A stretch of 64,000 bases of DNA from Massilia pinisoli. GTDB taxonomy: Bacteria > Pseudomonadota > Gammaproteobacteria > Burkholderiales > Burkholderiaceae_D. Under the pieces are notes generated by a model. It did not search any database. It was not told the DNA's origin and saw only the letters and a program-made list of their open reading frames with translations. The translations under genes and the position numbers were made by a program. Positions 8,871 to 17,148 of this stretch are shown in pieces (position 1 is the first letter of the stretch; every line of letters starts with the position of its first letter). The stretch covers positions 310,001 through 374,000 of the forward strand of contig NZ_JANUGW010000005.1 of assembly GCF_024753285.1 (NCBI RefSeq). Direction: 5' to 3'.

Positions 8871-10412
8871 ATGCCCTCGTCCTTCGCCCCGTCCGAGCTC
8901 CTCGCGCGCCTGTGGCCACGCGCGGGCCGGCGCGCGGGCGCGGACGACGTGCCCGCGGCACCGCTGGGCAGCCTGCGCGGGCAGCTGCTGCGCTGGCTGA
9001 TCGTGCCCCTGGTGATCCTCGTCGCCGCGAACGCGGTGTCGCTGTACCGCGACGCCCTCGACGCCGCCGACATCGCCTACGACCGCTCGCTGCTCGCCTC
9101 CACGCGCGCGCTGGCGGAGCGCGTGTCCGTCCGCGACGGCAAGGTCGTGGCCGATGTGCCCTACGTGGCGCTGGACAGCTTCGAGACGGACACCTTGGGC
9201 CGCATCTACTACCGCGTGGGCGGCCTGCATGGCGAGACGGTGTCCGGCTACGACGACCTGCCGCCCGTCCCGAAGGACACGCCCCGCTCCGAGCTGTATC
9301 CTGCCCTCGTGCGCTTCTACCACGCCGACTACAACGGCGAGCCGGTGCGCATTGCCGCCCTGCTGCAGCCCGTGTACGACGATTCCATGCGCGGCATCGC
9401 GCTGATCCAGGTCGGCGAGACGCTGGACGCGCGCCGCGCGCTGTCGCGCCGCATCCTGCTGAACACCTTGCTGCGCCAGGCGCTCCTGGTGCTCGCGGTG
9501 GCGACGCTCGTGTGGTTCGCCGTGCGCCTCGTGCTGCAGCCGCTGATGCGCCTGAAGCAGGTCGTGGAGACGCGCGCCGTCACCGACCTGTCCGACGTCG
9601 ACGAAGCGCTCGTGCACCGCGAGGTGCGCCCGCTCGTGGCCGCGATGAACGGGACGATGGCCCGCATGCAGAACCTGATCGCGAGCCAGCGCCGCTTCAT
9701 CGCGGACGCGTCGCACCAACTGCGCACGCCGCTGACGGTGCTGAAGACCCAGGCCGAGCTGGCGCTGCGCGAAAACGATCCGGCCGCGATGCAGGCCATC
9801 GTGCGCTCGATCGCGGCGACGACGGACTCGACGGTGCACCTGGCGAACCGCCTGCTGACCTTGGCGCGCATCGAGCACGGCGGCGCCAACGCGCTGCTGT
9901 CGCCCGTCGGGCTGTCCGACGTGGCGCGGCAAGTGGGCCTGGAACTGGCGCTGCCCGCCGTCCAGAAAGGCATCGACCTCGCGCTGGAAGCGGAGGACGA
10001 CGGCGCCACGACGGTGGACGGCCAAGCGCTGCTGCTGCACGAACTGGTGAGCAACCTCGTCGACAATGCGATCCGCTACACGCCGCCGGGCGGCACCGTG
10101 CTGCTGCGCGTGCGGCGGCTGATCGGCGTCGTCGTGCTCGACGTGCAGGACAGCGGGCCGGGGCTCGACCCGTCCGAATACGACAAGGTGTTCATGCCGT
10201 TCTACCGGGCGCAGGCGGCGCTGGAAAGCAATCCGGGCGGCACCGGGCTCGGGCTCGCCATCGTGCGCGACATCGCGACCGTGCACGGCGCGACGCTGGC
10301 GCTGGACCGCGCGGAGGGCGGGCGCGGGTTGAAGGTCAGCGTGACGTTTCCTGCGCGGGAGTTGCCGGCGTCGATGGAAACGGACGACCGCAGCCGGTTC
10401 AACGCCGGTTGA
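8871..10412 (+). CDS. tctE: Sensor histidine kinase, TctE-like
   Basis: A 513-aa inner-membrane kinase. A first membrane helix lies near residues 38-55, followed by a periplasmic 2CSK_N-type sensor (about 55-180, DAADIAYDRSLLASTRAL), a second helix (about 200-222) and a HAMP. The dimerisation domain contains phospho-His in DASHQLRTPLTVLKTQ. The ATPase domain has N-box LVDNAIRYTPPGG, G1 DSGPGLD and G2 GGTGLGLAIV. ATG 8871 is chosen, but an in-frame TTG at 8859 overlapping the regulator's stop codon is also possible. It forms a two-gene unit with the preceding regulator. Confidence 0.85.
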   Translation: MPSSFAPSELLARLWPRAGRRAGADDVPAAPLGSLRGQLLRWLIVPLVILVAANAVSLYRDALDAADIAYDRSLLASTRALAERVSVRDGKVVADVPYVALDSFETDTLGRIYYRVGGLHGETVSGYDDLPPVPKDTPRSELYPALVRFYHADYNGEPVRIAALLQPVYDDSMRGIALIQVGETLDARRALSRRILLNTLLRQALLVLAVATLVWFAVRLVLQPLMRLKQVVETRAVTDLSDVDEALVHREVRPLVAAMNGTMARMQNLIASQRRFIADASHQLRTPLTVLKTQAELALRENDPAAMQAIVRSIAATTDSTVHLANRLLTLARIEHGGANALLSPVGLSDVARQVGLELALPAVQKGIDLALEAEDDGATTVDGQALLLHELVSNLVDNAIRYTPPGGTVLLRVRRLIGVVVLDVQDSGPGLDPSEYDKVFMPFYRAQAALESNPGGTGLGLAIVRDIATVHGATLALDRAEGGRGLKVSVTFPARELPASMETDDRSRFNAG

Positions 10413-10427
10413 ACGGTGGGCACGTTT

Positions 10428-10453
10428 CATTTGAGGCCCCCGGGCCTCAAATG
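10428..10453. repeat. 26-bp near-perfect palindrome after tctE
   Basis: Twelve-base arms CATTTGAGGCCC and GGGCCTCAAATG flank a 2-base centre (CC), starting 16 bp after the tctE stop. There is no T-tract on either strand, so it is not a standard intrinsic terminator. It could be an mRNA 3' stabiliser, a protein-binding site or a degenerate terminator. Confidence 0.6.
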
Positions 10454-10675
10454 CCGACCATGCATTGTCGATGCGCAAACGACGGCCACCTGCACGTTCA
10501 CGCACCATCCGGCGATCCCGGCGGTACGGCGCCATGCGACTCCAAAAAGCTGTTTTTCTACGCATATTGCGCGCAGATAAGCATGCAATGCGGCACCCAC
10601 CCGGCGTTTTTGAGCGACAGCAAGGGGCCTGCGAGACGTGAATCTTGTGCGCCGCAGCACCGCTACACTAGCCGC

Positions 10676-10912
10676 ATGAAAACGACCGACACCCCATCCC
10701 CGTTCCCCGGCGCCGACGATGCGCTGTTCGACGACATCGAGCGCCGCCTGCGCGCGCTCACCACTGCGTCGCTGCACCCGCCGTCCGCCGTCCCGAGCCG
10801 CTGCGTGGACGAATTCGCGGACGGCTTCCTCGGCTACACGGGCGGGCCGGGGTTGCCGGCACGGCAGCTGGCGCGCCAGCTGGCGGCGTACCGCCCGAAC
10901 GGTTACTTGTAA
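10676..10912 (+). CDS. Small hypothetical protein (78 aa)
   Basis: A short frame encoding an acidic, charged 78-residue protein with no membrane segment (DDALFDDIERRLRALT; ends AAYRPNGYL). Its composition fits the genomic coding style. I do not recognise a family. Its 3' end overlaps the convergent dctD gene by 10 bp. No clear Shine-Dalgarno precedes the ATG. Confidence 0.4.
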   Translation: MKTTDTPSPFPGADDALFDDIERRLRALTTASLHPPSAVPSRCVDEFADGFLGYTGGPGLPARQLARQLAAYRPNGYL

Positions 10913-12252
10913 TCGTCCGGCGACAGGCCGTACTTCTGCATCTTGTAATAAAGCGTCTGCTTGGGCATGCCCAGCGTCACGCTGATTTCCGCGATGCTGC
11001 CGGCCGCCCTGCGGAGTTCCTGCTCGATGACGGCGCGCTCGAACGCACCGACCTGGTCGGCCAGCGGCACGGGCGTCGCGCTGCGGGCCGACAGCAGACC
11101 GTCGGCACCGCTCGCGAGGCCCAGCACATAGCGTTCGGCGATGTTGCGCAGTTCCCGCACGTTGCCGGGCCAGTCGTGCGCCATCAGCGATTGCATCAAC
11201 GGGCCCGGCACCGTCGGCACGGCGCGCTTGTACCGCGCGGCGGCGCCCAGCATGAAGTGCTCGAACAGCAGGGGGATGTCCTCGCGCCGCTCGCGCAACG
11301 GCGGCAAGTTCAGCACGATCAGGTTCAGGCGGTAGTACAAGTCGCTGCGGAATTTTCCCTGGTCCGACCATTCCTTCAGGTCGACCTTGGCCGCGGCGAT
11401 CACGCGCACGTCCACGGGCACCGGGTTATTCGAGCCGAGGCGTTCGACGTAGCGTTCCTGCAACACACGCAGCATCTTGACCTGCAGCGACATCGGCATG
11501 CTTTCGATCTCGTCCAGGAACAGCGAGCCCTTGTGCGCATGCTCGATCTTGCCGATCTGGCGCTTGGCCGCACCCGTGAACGCGCCCATCTCGTGGCCGA
11601 ACACTTCGCTCTCGAAGATGTTTTCCGGGATCGCGCCGCAATTCAGCGCGACGAAGTTGTGCGCGCGGCGGCTGCTGAACTGGTGCAGGCAGCGCGCGAC
11701 CATCTCCTTGCCGGTGCCGGTCTCGCCGTAGACGAGCACGTCGGCCGATTCGTCGGCGAGGTCGAGGATCAGGCGGCGCAGGTTGCGCATCGGCGTCGAA
11801 TCGCCCAGCAGCAAGGCCTCGATGCCGGCGCCGTTCGCGATGCGGTCGCGCAGGGCCGCCACTTCCAGCACGAGGCGGCGCGTTTCCAGCGCACGGCCCA
11901 CGGCTTCGACGAGCTGCTCCGACGAATAGGGCTTGGGGATGAAATCGTAGGCGCCGCCGCGCATCGCGCCCACGGCCATCGAGATGTCGCCATGGCCCGT
12001 CACGAGCAGGACGGGGATCTGCGGGTCGATGGCCTTGACGGCGGCCATCAGGTCGAGGCCGCTCATGCCGGGCAGGCGCACGTCGCTGACGATCACGCCG
12101 GCAAAACCGGGGACCACCTGCGCCAGCGCGGGTTCGGCGGCGTCGAAGGCATCGACGGCAAAGCCGGCCAGGTCGAGCGCCTGGGCGCTGCCCGCACGGA
12201 CGATGGCGTCGTCTTCGACGAGAAGGACTTTCAGTGTTTCATACGTGGACAT
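10903..12252 (-). CDS. dctD: Sigma-54-dependent response regulator, DctD-like
   Basis: A 449-aa NtrC-family activator. The receiver domain (about 8-120) has phospho-Asp in GVIVSDVRLPGMSGLD. The AAA+ domain (about 150-380) has Walker A GETGTGKE, the sigma-54 contact loop GAFTGA and Walker B SLFLDEIESM. The C-terminal Fis-type HTH includes SVTLGMPKQTLYYKMQKYGL. It starts 9 bp after the dctB stop and is the output partner of that kinase. The expected target is the dctA promoter upstream, which has a matching sigma-54 sequence. Confidence 0.92.
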   Translation of the reverse strand: MSTYETLKVLLVEDDAIVRAGSAQALDLAGFAVDAFDAAEPALAQVVPGFAGVIVSDVRLPGMSGLDLMAAVKAIDPQIPVLLVTGHGDISMAVGAMRGGAYDFIPKPYSSEQLVEAVGRALETRRLVLEVAALRDRIANGAGIEALLLGDSTPMRNLRRLILDLADESADVLVYGETGTGKEMVARCLHQFSSRRAHNFVALNCGAIPENIFESEVFGHEMGAFTGAAKRQIGKIEHAHKGSLFLDEIESMPMSLQVKMLRVLQERYVERLGSNNPVPVDVRVIAAAKVDLKEWSDQGKFRSDLYYRLNLIVLNLPPLRERREDIPLLFEHFMLGAAARYKRAVPTVPGPLMQSLMAHDWPGNVRELRNIAERYVLGLASGADGLLSARSATPVPLADQVGAFERAVIEQELRRAAGSIAEISVTLGMPKQTLYYKMQKYGLSPDDYK

Positions 12253-12261
12253 GACGTTATC

Positions 12262-14124
12262 CTACTCCGCCCGCGGCAGATCGACGATGAACCGGGCGCC
12301 GCCACCCGGCGCCGGCTCGGCGCGCAGGTGGCCGCCGAACTCGCGCACGATCTGCTCGGAAATGGCGAGCCCGAGGCCCAGCCCTTTCCCTTGCGGCTTG
12401 GTGGTAAAAAAGGGTTCGAATAAATGCGCGCGGATGTTCTCCGGGATGCCGGGACCGCTGTCCATCACGGTGATTAACACGCGCGTGCCGCTCGGCTCGG
12501 CGTCGACGACGAGCTGGCGCTGCGTGCTGCCCGCCATCTCCATCGCGTCGAGCGCGTTGCTGAACAGGTTCACGAGCACCTGCTGCAGCCGATTGCTGTC
12601 GCACAGTGCGTACAGGTCGCGCGCGTGCGTCGACATGCGGAAGCCCACGCGCTCCTGCGCGATGCGGCGCTCGACGAGGAACAGCGCGGCCGCGACGACG
12701 TCCGCCACCGCCACCGCGCTCAGCGTGGCGTCGGCCTTGCGCGCGAACTGGCGCAACTGCCCCGTCAGCTGGCCCATGCGCTCGACCAGTTGCGCGATCG
12801 TCGCCAGGTTGGCGCGCGCGTCGTCGATGCGGCCCCGCTCGATCAGCACGCGGGCGTTGTCCGCCATCGTGCGGAGCGCCGTCAGCGGCTGGTTCAGCTC
12901 GTGCGTGATGCCGGCCGACAGCTGTCCCAGCACGGCCATCTTGCCCGCCTGCACGAGCTCGCTCTGCGTCTTGCGCAATTGCTCCTCGGTCTGGTGCCGC
13001 ACGATGTTTTCCTCGCGCAGCTCGTGCGTCATCTGCTGCAGGCTGGCGGTGCGCTCGGCCACGAGGCTTTCCAGGTTGTCGTAGGCGCGCTGCAAGTCCT
13101 CGCGCGCGCGCAGGCGCTGGCGCCCGAGCCGGTGACGCTGGCGCGCGTACAGCACGAGCATGATCACGAGCGCTTCCGACAGCAAGGTCAGCGACGCGGC
13201 CGCGCGTGCGCTCGCGCGGGCGGGCGCGAGGTCGGACAAGTACACCATCTGCCAGTTGCGCGTGACGAGCGCGCGCGACTGGCTCAGCATGGTACCCGGC
13301 ACGCCGGGCACGGCGACGATGCGGGTGCTGCTGTCGAGCACGCGCACCTCGCGCAGGCCCAGCGGCGTCAGCGCGTGGGAAAAATACTGGCGCGACTGTT
13401 CCAGTTCCTGCCGGACCGCGGGCGCCAGCGGGGCCAAGGTGCGGTACTTCCATGCCGGCACCGAGCTCAGGAACACGACGCCGTGCGCATCGGCCAGCAA
13501 GACCTTGCCGCCGGCATCGGCCCAGCTGCCCTCGACGCTTTCGATGTTGACCTTGACGGTGGCGACGCCCAGCATGCGGCCGTCGCGATAAATGCCGCGT
13601 GCAAAATAATAGCCCGGCTCGCCGCGCGTCGTGCCGACGCCGTAGAAGCCGCCGGGCGCGCCGCGCATCGCGTCGCGCACATAGGGCCGGAACGCGACGT
13701 TGTCGCCGACGAAGCTGTCGGGCTCGCGCCAGTTGCTGGCGGCCTGCGTCACGCCGTTCAGGTTGACGATGTAGATGGTGGTGGACCTGGCCAGGCGGTT
13801 GACGCGCTCCAGGTAGACGTTGACTTCCGTCCGCAGCGCCTCGTCGCCGGGCCGCTGCAGCATGGCGATGACGTCCTTGTTCAGCTCGAAGGTGCCGGGC
13901 AGGAAATCGTATTTCGACAGCAGGTGCTCGAGGCTCGACGTGTCCGTGTCGAGCCGCTGCGTGCCGGTCACCCGCAGCCGCCCGATCGCCGCGTCCTCGG
14001 CATAGCGGTACACCACGAACGCGAGCAGCAGGCACCCGGCCAGCAGAGCGGCCCACAGCGCCACCCGCCGACGTGGCCAGCGGCCGGCCCGGCGTGGGGT
14101 GACGATGGGGTCGGCTGCTGGCAT
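12262..14124 (-). CDS. dctB: C4-dicarboxylate sensor histidine kinase, DctB-like
   Basis: A 620-aa kinase. Membrane helix one lies near residues 19-40. A long periplasmic double-PAS (PhoQ-DcuS-CitA-like) sensor spans about 41-300, with landmarks STTIYIVNLNGVTQAASNW and GEPGYYFARGIY. Helix two is near 308-325, followed by a coiled coil. Phospho-His lies in SAGITHELNQPLTALRTM. The ATPase domain has LVNLFSNALDAME, DSGPGIPE and GLGLGLAISEQI. The organisation matches Rhizobium DctB. It lies 29 bp after the porin gene and just before dctD. Confidence 0.92.
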   Translation of the reverse strand: MPAADPIVTPRRAGRWPRRRVALWAALLAGCLLLAFVVYRYAEDAAIGRLRVTGTQRLDTDTSSLEHLLSKYDFLPGTFELNKDVIAMLQRPGDEALRTEVNVYLERVNRLARSTTIYIVNLNGVTQAASNWREPDSFVGDNVAFRPYVRDAMRGAPGGFYGVGTTRGEPGYYFARGIYRDGRMLGVATVKVNIESVEGSWADAGGKVLLADAHGVVFLSSVPAWKYRTLAPLAPAVRQELEQSRQYFSHALTPLGLREVRVLDSSTRIVAVPGVPGTMLSQSRALVTRNWQMVYLSDLAPARASARAAASLTLLSEALVIMLVLYARQRHRLGRQRLRAREDLQRAYDNLESLVAERTASLQQMTHELREENIVRHQTEEQLRKTQSELVQAGKMAVLGQLSAGITHELNQPLTALRTMADNARVLIERGRIDDARANLATIAQLVERMGQLTGQLRQFARKADATLSAVAVADVVAAALFLVERRIAQERVGFRMSTHARDLYALCDSNRLQQVLVNLFSNALDAMEMAGSTQRQLVVDAEPSGTRVLITVMDSGPGIPENIRAHLFEPFFTTKPQGKGLGLGLAISEQIVREFGGHLRAEPAPGGGARFIVDLPRAE

Positions 14125-14153
14125 GGGGATCCTGGAAGGTTTAGCTAGTGCAA

Positions 14154-15149
14154 TTAGAACACATGGCGGACCCCAAGGTTGATGCCGGTGGTGCCGGTAC
14201 CGTCATCGGTGGCGTTGCCGACGTGGAAGGCGGCGCCGTCGCGGTTGACGATGTGACCGTAGGCCGCGTACAGGTCCGTACGCTGACTCAGGTTGTACTC
14301 GTAGCCGATCGCCGCCTGGCGGGCCTGCGCGTCGCGGCCGTAGTCGTCGCGGTGCGCCGCGAGCGACGCGAGCCAGCGGCCCGGACCGACACGCACGGCC
14401 ACGCCCACGAGCGCATCGCGGCTGGGGTTGCCCAGCAGGTCGCGGTTGCGCGAGTAGGCGCCGTGGAAGACGATGTCGCCGTAGCGGTAGCGGCCGACCA
14501 GCATCGTGTTGCGGCTGTGCGCGGTGCCGGCCATGTCGCCCTGCTGGTGGTGCGCCAGCACGACGGTCAGCGGGCCGGCGTCGTACGTGGCGGACGCGCC
14601 GATCGTGCGGTGCTTGGCCGTGTCGCCGGCCACTTCGCCCGCGCCGTACAGCACCTCGGCCTGCAGGTCGTGCCATTTCGGCGACTGGTAATCGACCGAG
14701 TTGTCGACGCGGGTCAGCGTGGAGAACAGGTTCTGCGCATTGCCCGCGAGGCCCGTGCAGAACGGATCGGCGATGTCGCGCAAGGCCTTGTAGTACGGCG
14801 CGTACTGGCGGCCGAGGCTGATCGAGCCGGCGGCGCCGGACAGCCCCACGAGGGCCTGGCGCCCGAACAGCAGGCCGCCCTGCCCCGCCTTGCCGGTGTC
14901 CATCGCGAAACCGTTTTCGATCACGAAGAAGGCGTTCAAGCCGTCGCCGAGCTCTTCCTTGCCTTTGAAGCCCAGGCGCGAACCGGACGCCACGCCGCTG
15001 CTGATGTTGTCCATCGAGCCGTTCGGGCCGCCCCGTTCCAGCACGATGCCAGCATCGGCGACACCATAGACTTTCACCAGGGATTGCGCGTGGGCGCAGG
15101 CAGCGGTCAGGCTCAGCGCGCAGGCGCCGGCGATATATCGATATTTCAA
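14154..15149 (-). CDS. Outer-membrane porin
   Basis: A 331-aa porin_4-type protein that starts at TTG 15149 with a signal peptide (KYRYIAGACALSLTAACAHA) preceded by GGAGA. Landmarks are VKVYGVADAGIVLERG, SRLGFKGKEELGDGLNAFF, GSISLGRQYAPYYKAL and a C-terminus INLGVRHVF ending in Phe. It lies 48 bp downstream of dctA on the same strand. It is probably cotranscribed and passes dicarboxylates through the outer membrane. Confidence 0.87.
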   Translation of the reverse strand: MKYRYIAGACALSLTAACAHAQSLVKVYGVADAGIVLERGGPNGSMDNISSGVASGSRLGFKGKEELGDGLNAFFVIENGFAMDTGKAGQGGLLFGRQALVGLSGAAGSISLGRQYAPYYKALRDIADPFCTGLAGNAQNLFSTLTRVDNSVDYQSPKWHDLQAEVLYGAGEVAGDTAKHRTIGASATYDAGPLTVVLAHHQQGDMAGTAHSRNTMLVGRYRYGDIVFHGAYSRNRDLLGNPSRDALVGVAVRVGPGRWLASLAAHRDDYGRDAQARQAAIGYEYNLSQRTDLYAAYGHIVNRDGAAFHVGNATDDGTGTTGINLGVRHVF

Positions 15150-15197
15150 TCAAGTCTCCGTTGGTTGTGTAATCGTTGTGTGCGGTCGTGCAGAGGG

Positions 15198-16469
15198 TCA
15201 GCCGACTTGCGCGGCGACCGGGGCGACCTGTTGCGGCGACGTCTCCAGCGCGTCTTCCCAGTTGGCGACGACGGCCGTGGCGATGGCGTTGCCGACCGCG
15301 TTGGTGGCCGAGCGGCCCATGTCGAGGAACTGGTCGATGCCCATCAGCAGCAGGAGGCCCGCTTCGGGGATATGGAACTGGTTCAAGGTGGCGGCGATCA
15401 CGACGAGCGACGCGCGCGGCACGCCGGCCATGCCCTTCGACGTCAGCATCAGCAGCAGGAGCATGGTGATCTGCGTGCTCAGCGCCAGGTCGATGCCGTA
15501 GGCCTGCGTGATGAACAGGACGGCGAACGTGCAGTACATCATCGAGCCGTCCAGGTTGAACGAGTACCCCATCGGCAGCACGAAGCTGGAGATCTTGCGC
15601 TGCACGCCGAACTGGTCCAGCGCCAGCAGCAGCTTCGGATACGCCGCTTCCGAGCTCGCGGTCGAGAACGCGAGCAGGAACGGTTCGCGGATCAGCACCA
15701 GCAGGCGCAGCACGCGCTTGCCGATGAACAGCGAGCCGCCCAGGATCATCAGCAGCCACAGGCACACGAGGCCCAGGTAGAAGCCGCCCATGAATTTCGC
15801 GAACGTGACGAGGATGCCCAGGCCGTTCGTGGTGATGACCGACGTCATCGCGGCGAACACGGCCAGCGGCGCCAGTTTCATGATGACGCCCGTGATGCGC
15901 AGCATGACCTGCGCCAGCTGGTCGACGACGGCGGTGAGGCCGGCTGCCGACTGACCCAGCGCGCCCAGCGCGCCGCCGAAGAACAGCGAGAACACGAGCA
16001 CTTGCAGGATCTCGTTGTTGGCCATCGCCTCGATCGGCGACTTCGGCACGAGGTGGACGACGAAGTCCTTCAAGGTGAACGCGGACGTCTTCAGCCCGGT
16101 GGCGGCGTCGACCGGCGGCAGCGGCAGGTTCAGGTGGGCACCCAGCTGCATCACGTTGGACAGGATCATGCCGAGGCTCAGCGACGTCAGCGAGGCGATC
16201 ACGAACCACGCCATGGCCTTGACGCCGATGCGGCCGGCGGCGCGGCCGTCGCCCATGTGCGCGATGCCGACCGTCAAGGTCGAGAACACGAGCAGCGAGA
16301 TGATCATCTTGATCAGGCGGAGGAACACATCGGTGACGATGGAAACGTGTGCCGCGATGTCGGCACTGACCTGCTTGTCCGCGACGGTCTCATGGCAACC
16401 GTAGCCGACTGCGACACCCAGTACCATCGCGATCAGGATGTACAGGGTCAGGGGGCGTGTCTTCTTCAA
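15198..16469 (-). CDS. dctA: C4-dicarboxylate:cation symporter DctA
   Basis: A 423-aa member of the DAACS family, close to the usual 428 residues. The start is TTG 16469 (KKTRPLTLYILIAM) with GGAG six bases upstream; the upstream in-frame ATGs lack a ribosome site. Family signatures are the serine-rich FSTASSEAAYPKLLLAL hairpin, the NLDGSMMY sodium/substrate motif, TSKGMAGVPRAS and the helix-8 segment LDMGRSATNAVGNAIAT. Known role: proton- or sodium-coupled import of succinate, fumarate and malate, controlled by DctBD through sigma-54. Confidence 0.93.
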   Translation of the reverse strand: MKKTRPLTLYILIAMVLGVAVGYGCHETVADKQVSADIAAHVSIVTDVFLRLIKMIISLLVFSTLTVGIAHMGDGRAAGRIGVKAMAWFVIASLTSLSLGMILSNVMQLGAHLNLPLPPVDAATGLKTSAFTLKDFVVHLVPKSPIEAMANNEILQVLVFSLFFGGALGALGQSAAGLTAVVDQLAQVMLRITGVIMKLAPLAVFAAMTSVITTNGLGILVTFAKFMGGFYLGLVCLWLLMILGGSLFIGKRVLRLLVLIREPFLLAFSTASSEAAYPKLLLALDQFGVQRKISSFVLPMGYSFNLDGSMMYCTFAVLFITQAYGIDLALSTQITMLLLLMLTSKGMAGVPRASLVVIAATLNQFHIPEAGLLLLMGIDQFLDMGRSATNAVGNAIATAVVANWEDALETSPQQVAPVAAQVG

Positions 16470-16546
16470 TTTAATCTCCAAGATCGCGGCGCTTGCTGCG
16501 CCGCGTGTTGTCATGACCCGGCGGGGCACCGGGTGTATGGACAACA

Positions 16547-16587
16547 GCAATACACATGCCAGAATGGCCACCAGAAATTTGTTCTGG
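16547..16587 (-). promoter_or_regulatory. Sigma-54 promoter and candidate DctD site upstream of dctA
   Basis: Read on the minus strand, 16561-16547 is TGGCATG-N4-TTGC. This is an almost consensus -24/-12 element with GG and GC at the invariant positions, 78 bp from the dctA start. Just upstream, CCAGAA (16571-16576) and TTCTGG (16582-16587) form a 6-bp inverted repeat with a 5-bp spacer, a candidate DctD half-site pair. The sigma-54 site is directly seen; the DctD assignment is inferred. Confidence 0.75.
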
Positions 16588-16696
16588 CAACCCTATGATT
16601 TGGAAGGAGTTTTTCTAGAGAAACTTGCAGATGGCGGCCCATACCGTACCGAAATCCAGAGGGTCCGGCAGGGCGCCGTATGAAAACTTGGAAGGG

Positions 16697-17086
16697 TTAC
16701 TGCGACAGCGACTTCAGGCCTTTGCCCAGTTCCTCGATGACGGCGTTCTTCGACTGGTTGACGGCAATCTGGTTCTGGATCTGGGCCAGCGCATTCTGCG
16801 CGGCCATGGTGGCCATCGCGGACGCGTGCATGGCCGCCATGTCGTTGCCGGCGGGCGCCGGCGCAGGTCCCCGCGGCGGCGGACGCAGCTGGCGTGGCGC
16901 CGCGCCGGCGCCTCCCGGGTTGCCGGTCCGGACGGCGGGCGCCGCCAGCTTGGCCAGCGGTCCGTTGACGACCGCGCGCGCGGGTCGGACGGCGGCGGCG
17001 CCGGCAGCCGGCGCGTTGGCTGGCGCCGCAGTCGCGTGCACGCCGATCGTCCCCGCGGACGGCGTGCCGATACGATTGATGGTCAT
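16697..17086 (-). CDS. Pilin-tailed small protein, putative T3SS substrate (129 aa)
   Basis: A 129-aa protein with AGGAG upstream of ATG 17086. Residues 1-85 are rich in Ala, Pro and Gly and look disordered. The C-terminal 38 residues match the tandem 70-aa pilin candidates at 43.7-44.2 kb at 29 positions, including KNAVIEELGKG and the terminal LSQ. It lies 62 bp after the 418-aa pilin-tailed gene and is probably cotranscribed from the TTCG-box promoter there. No known domain covers the N-terminus. Inference: a secreted protein that docks on or co-assembles with the Hrp pilus. Confidence 0.7.
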   Translation of the reverse strand: MTINRIGTPSAGTIGVHATAAPANAPAAGAAAVRPARAVVNGPLAKLAAPAVRTGNPGGAGAAPRQLRPPPRGPAPAPAGNDMAAMHASAMATMAAQNALAQIQNQIAVNQSKNAVIEELGKGLKSLSQ

Positions 17087-17148
17087 GATGGTTCTCCTGG
17101 TTCACATTGACGGCACGGACGTCGCCGACCGCGCCGGACGGGTTGACG

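Noticed and set aside
14148..16598. 816-codon open frame on the plus strand opposite porin and dctA
   Set aside because: Antisense shadow of two well-supported genes, with Arg/His/Gln-biased composition.
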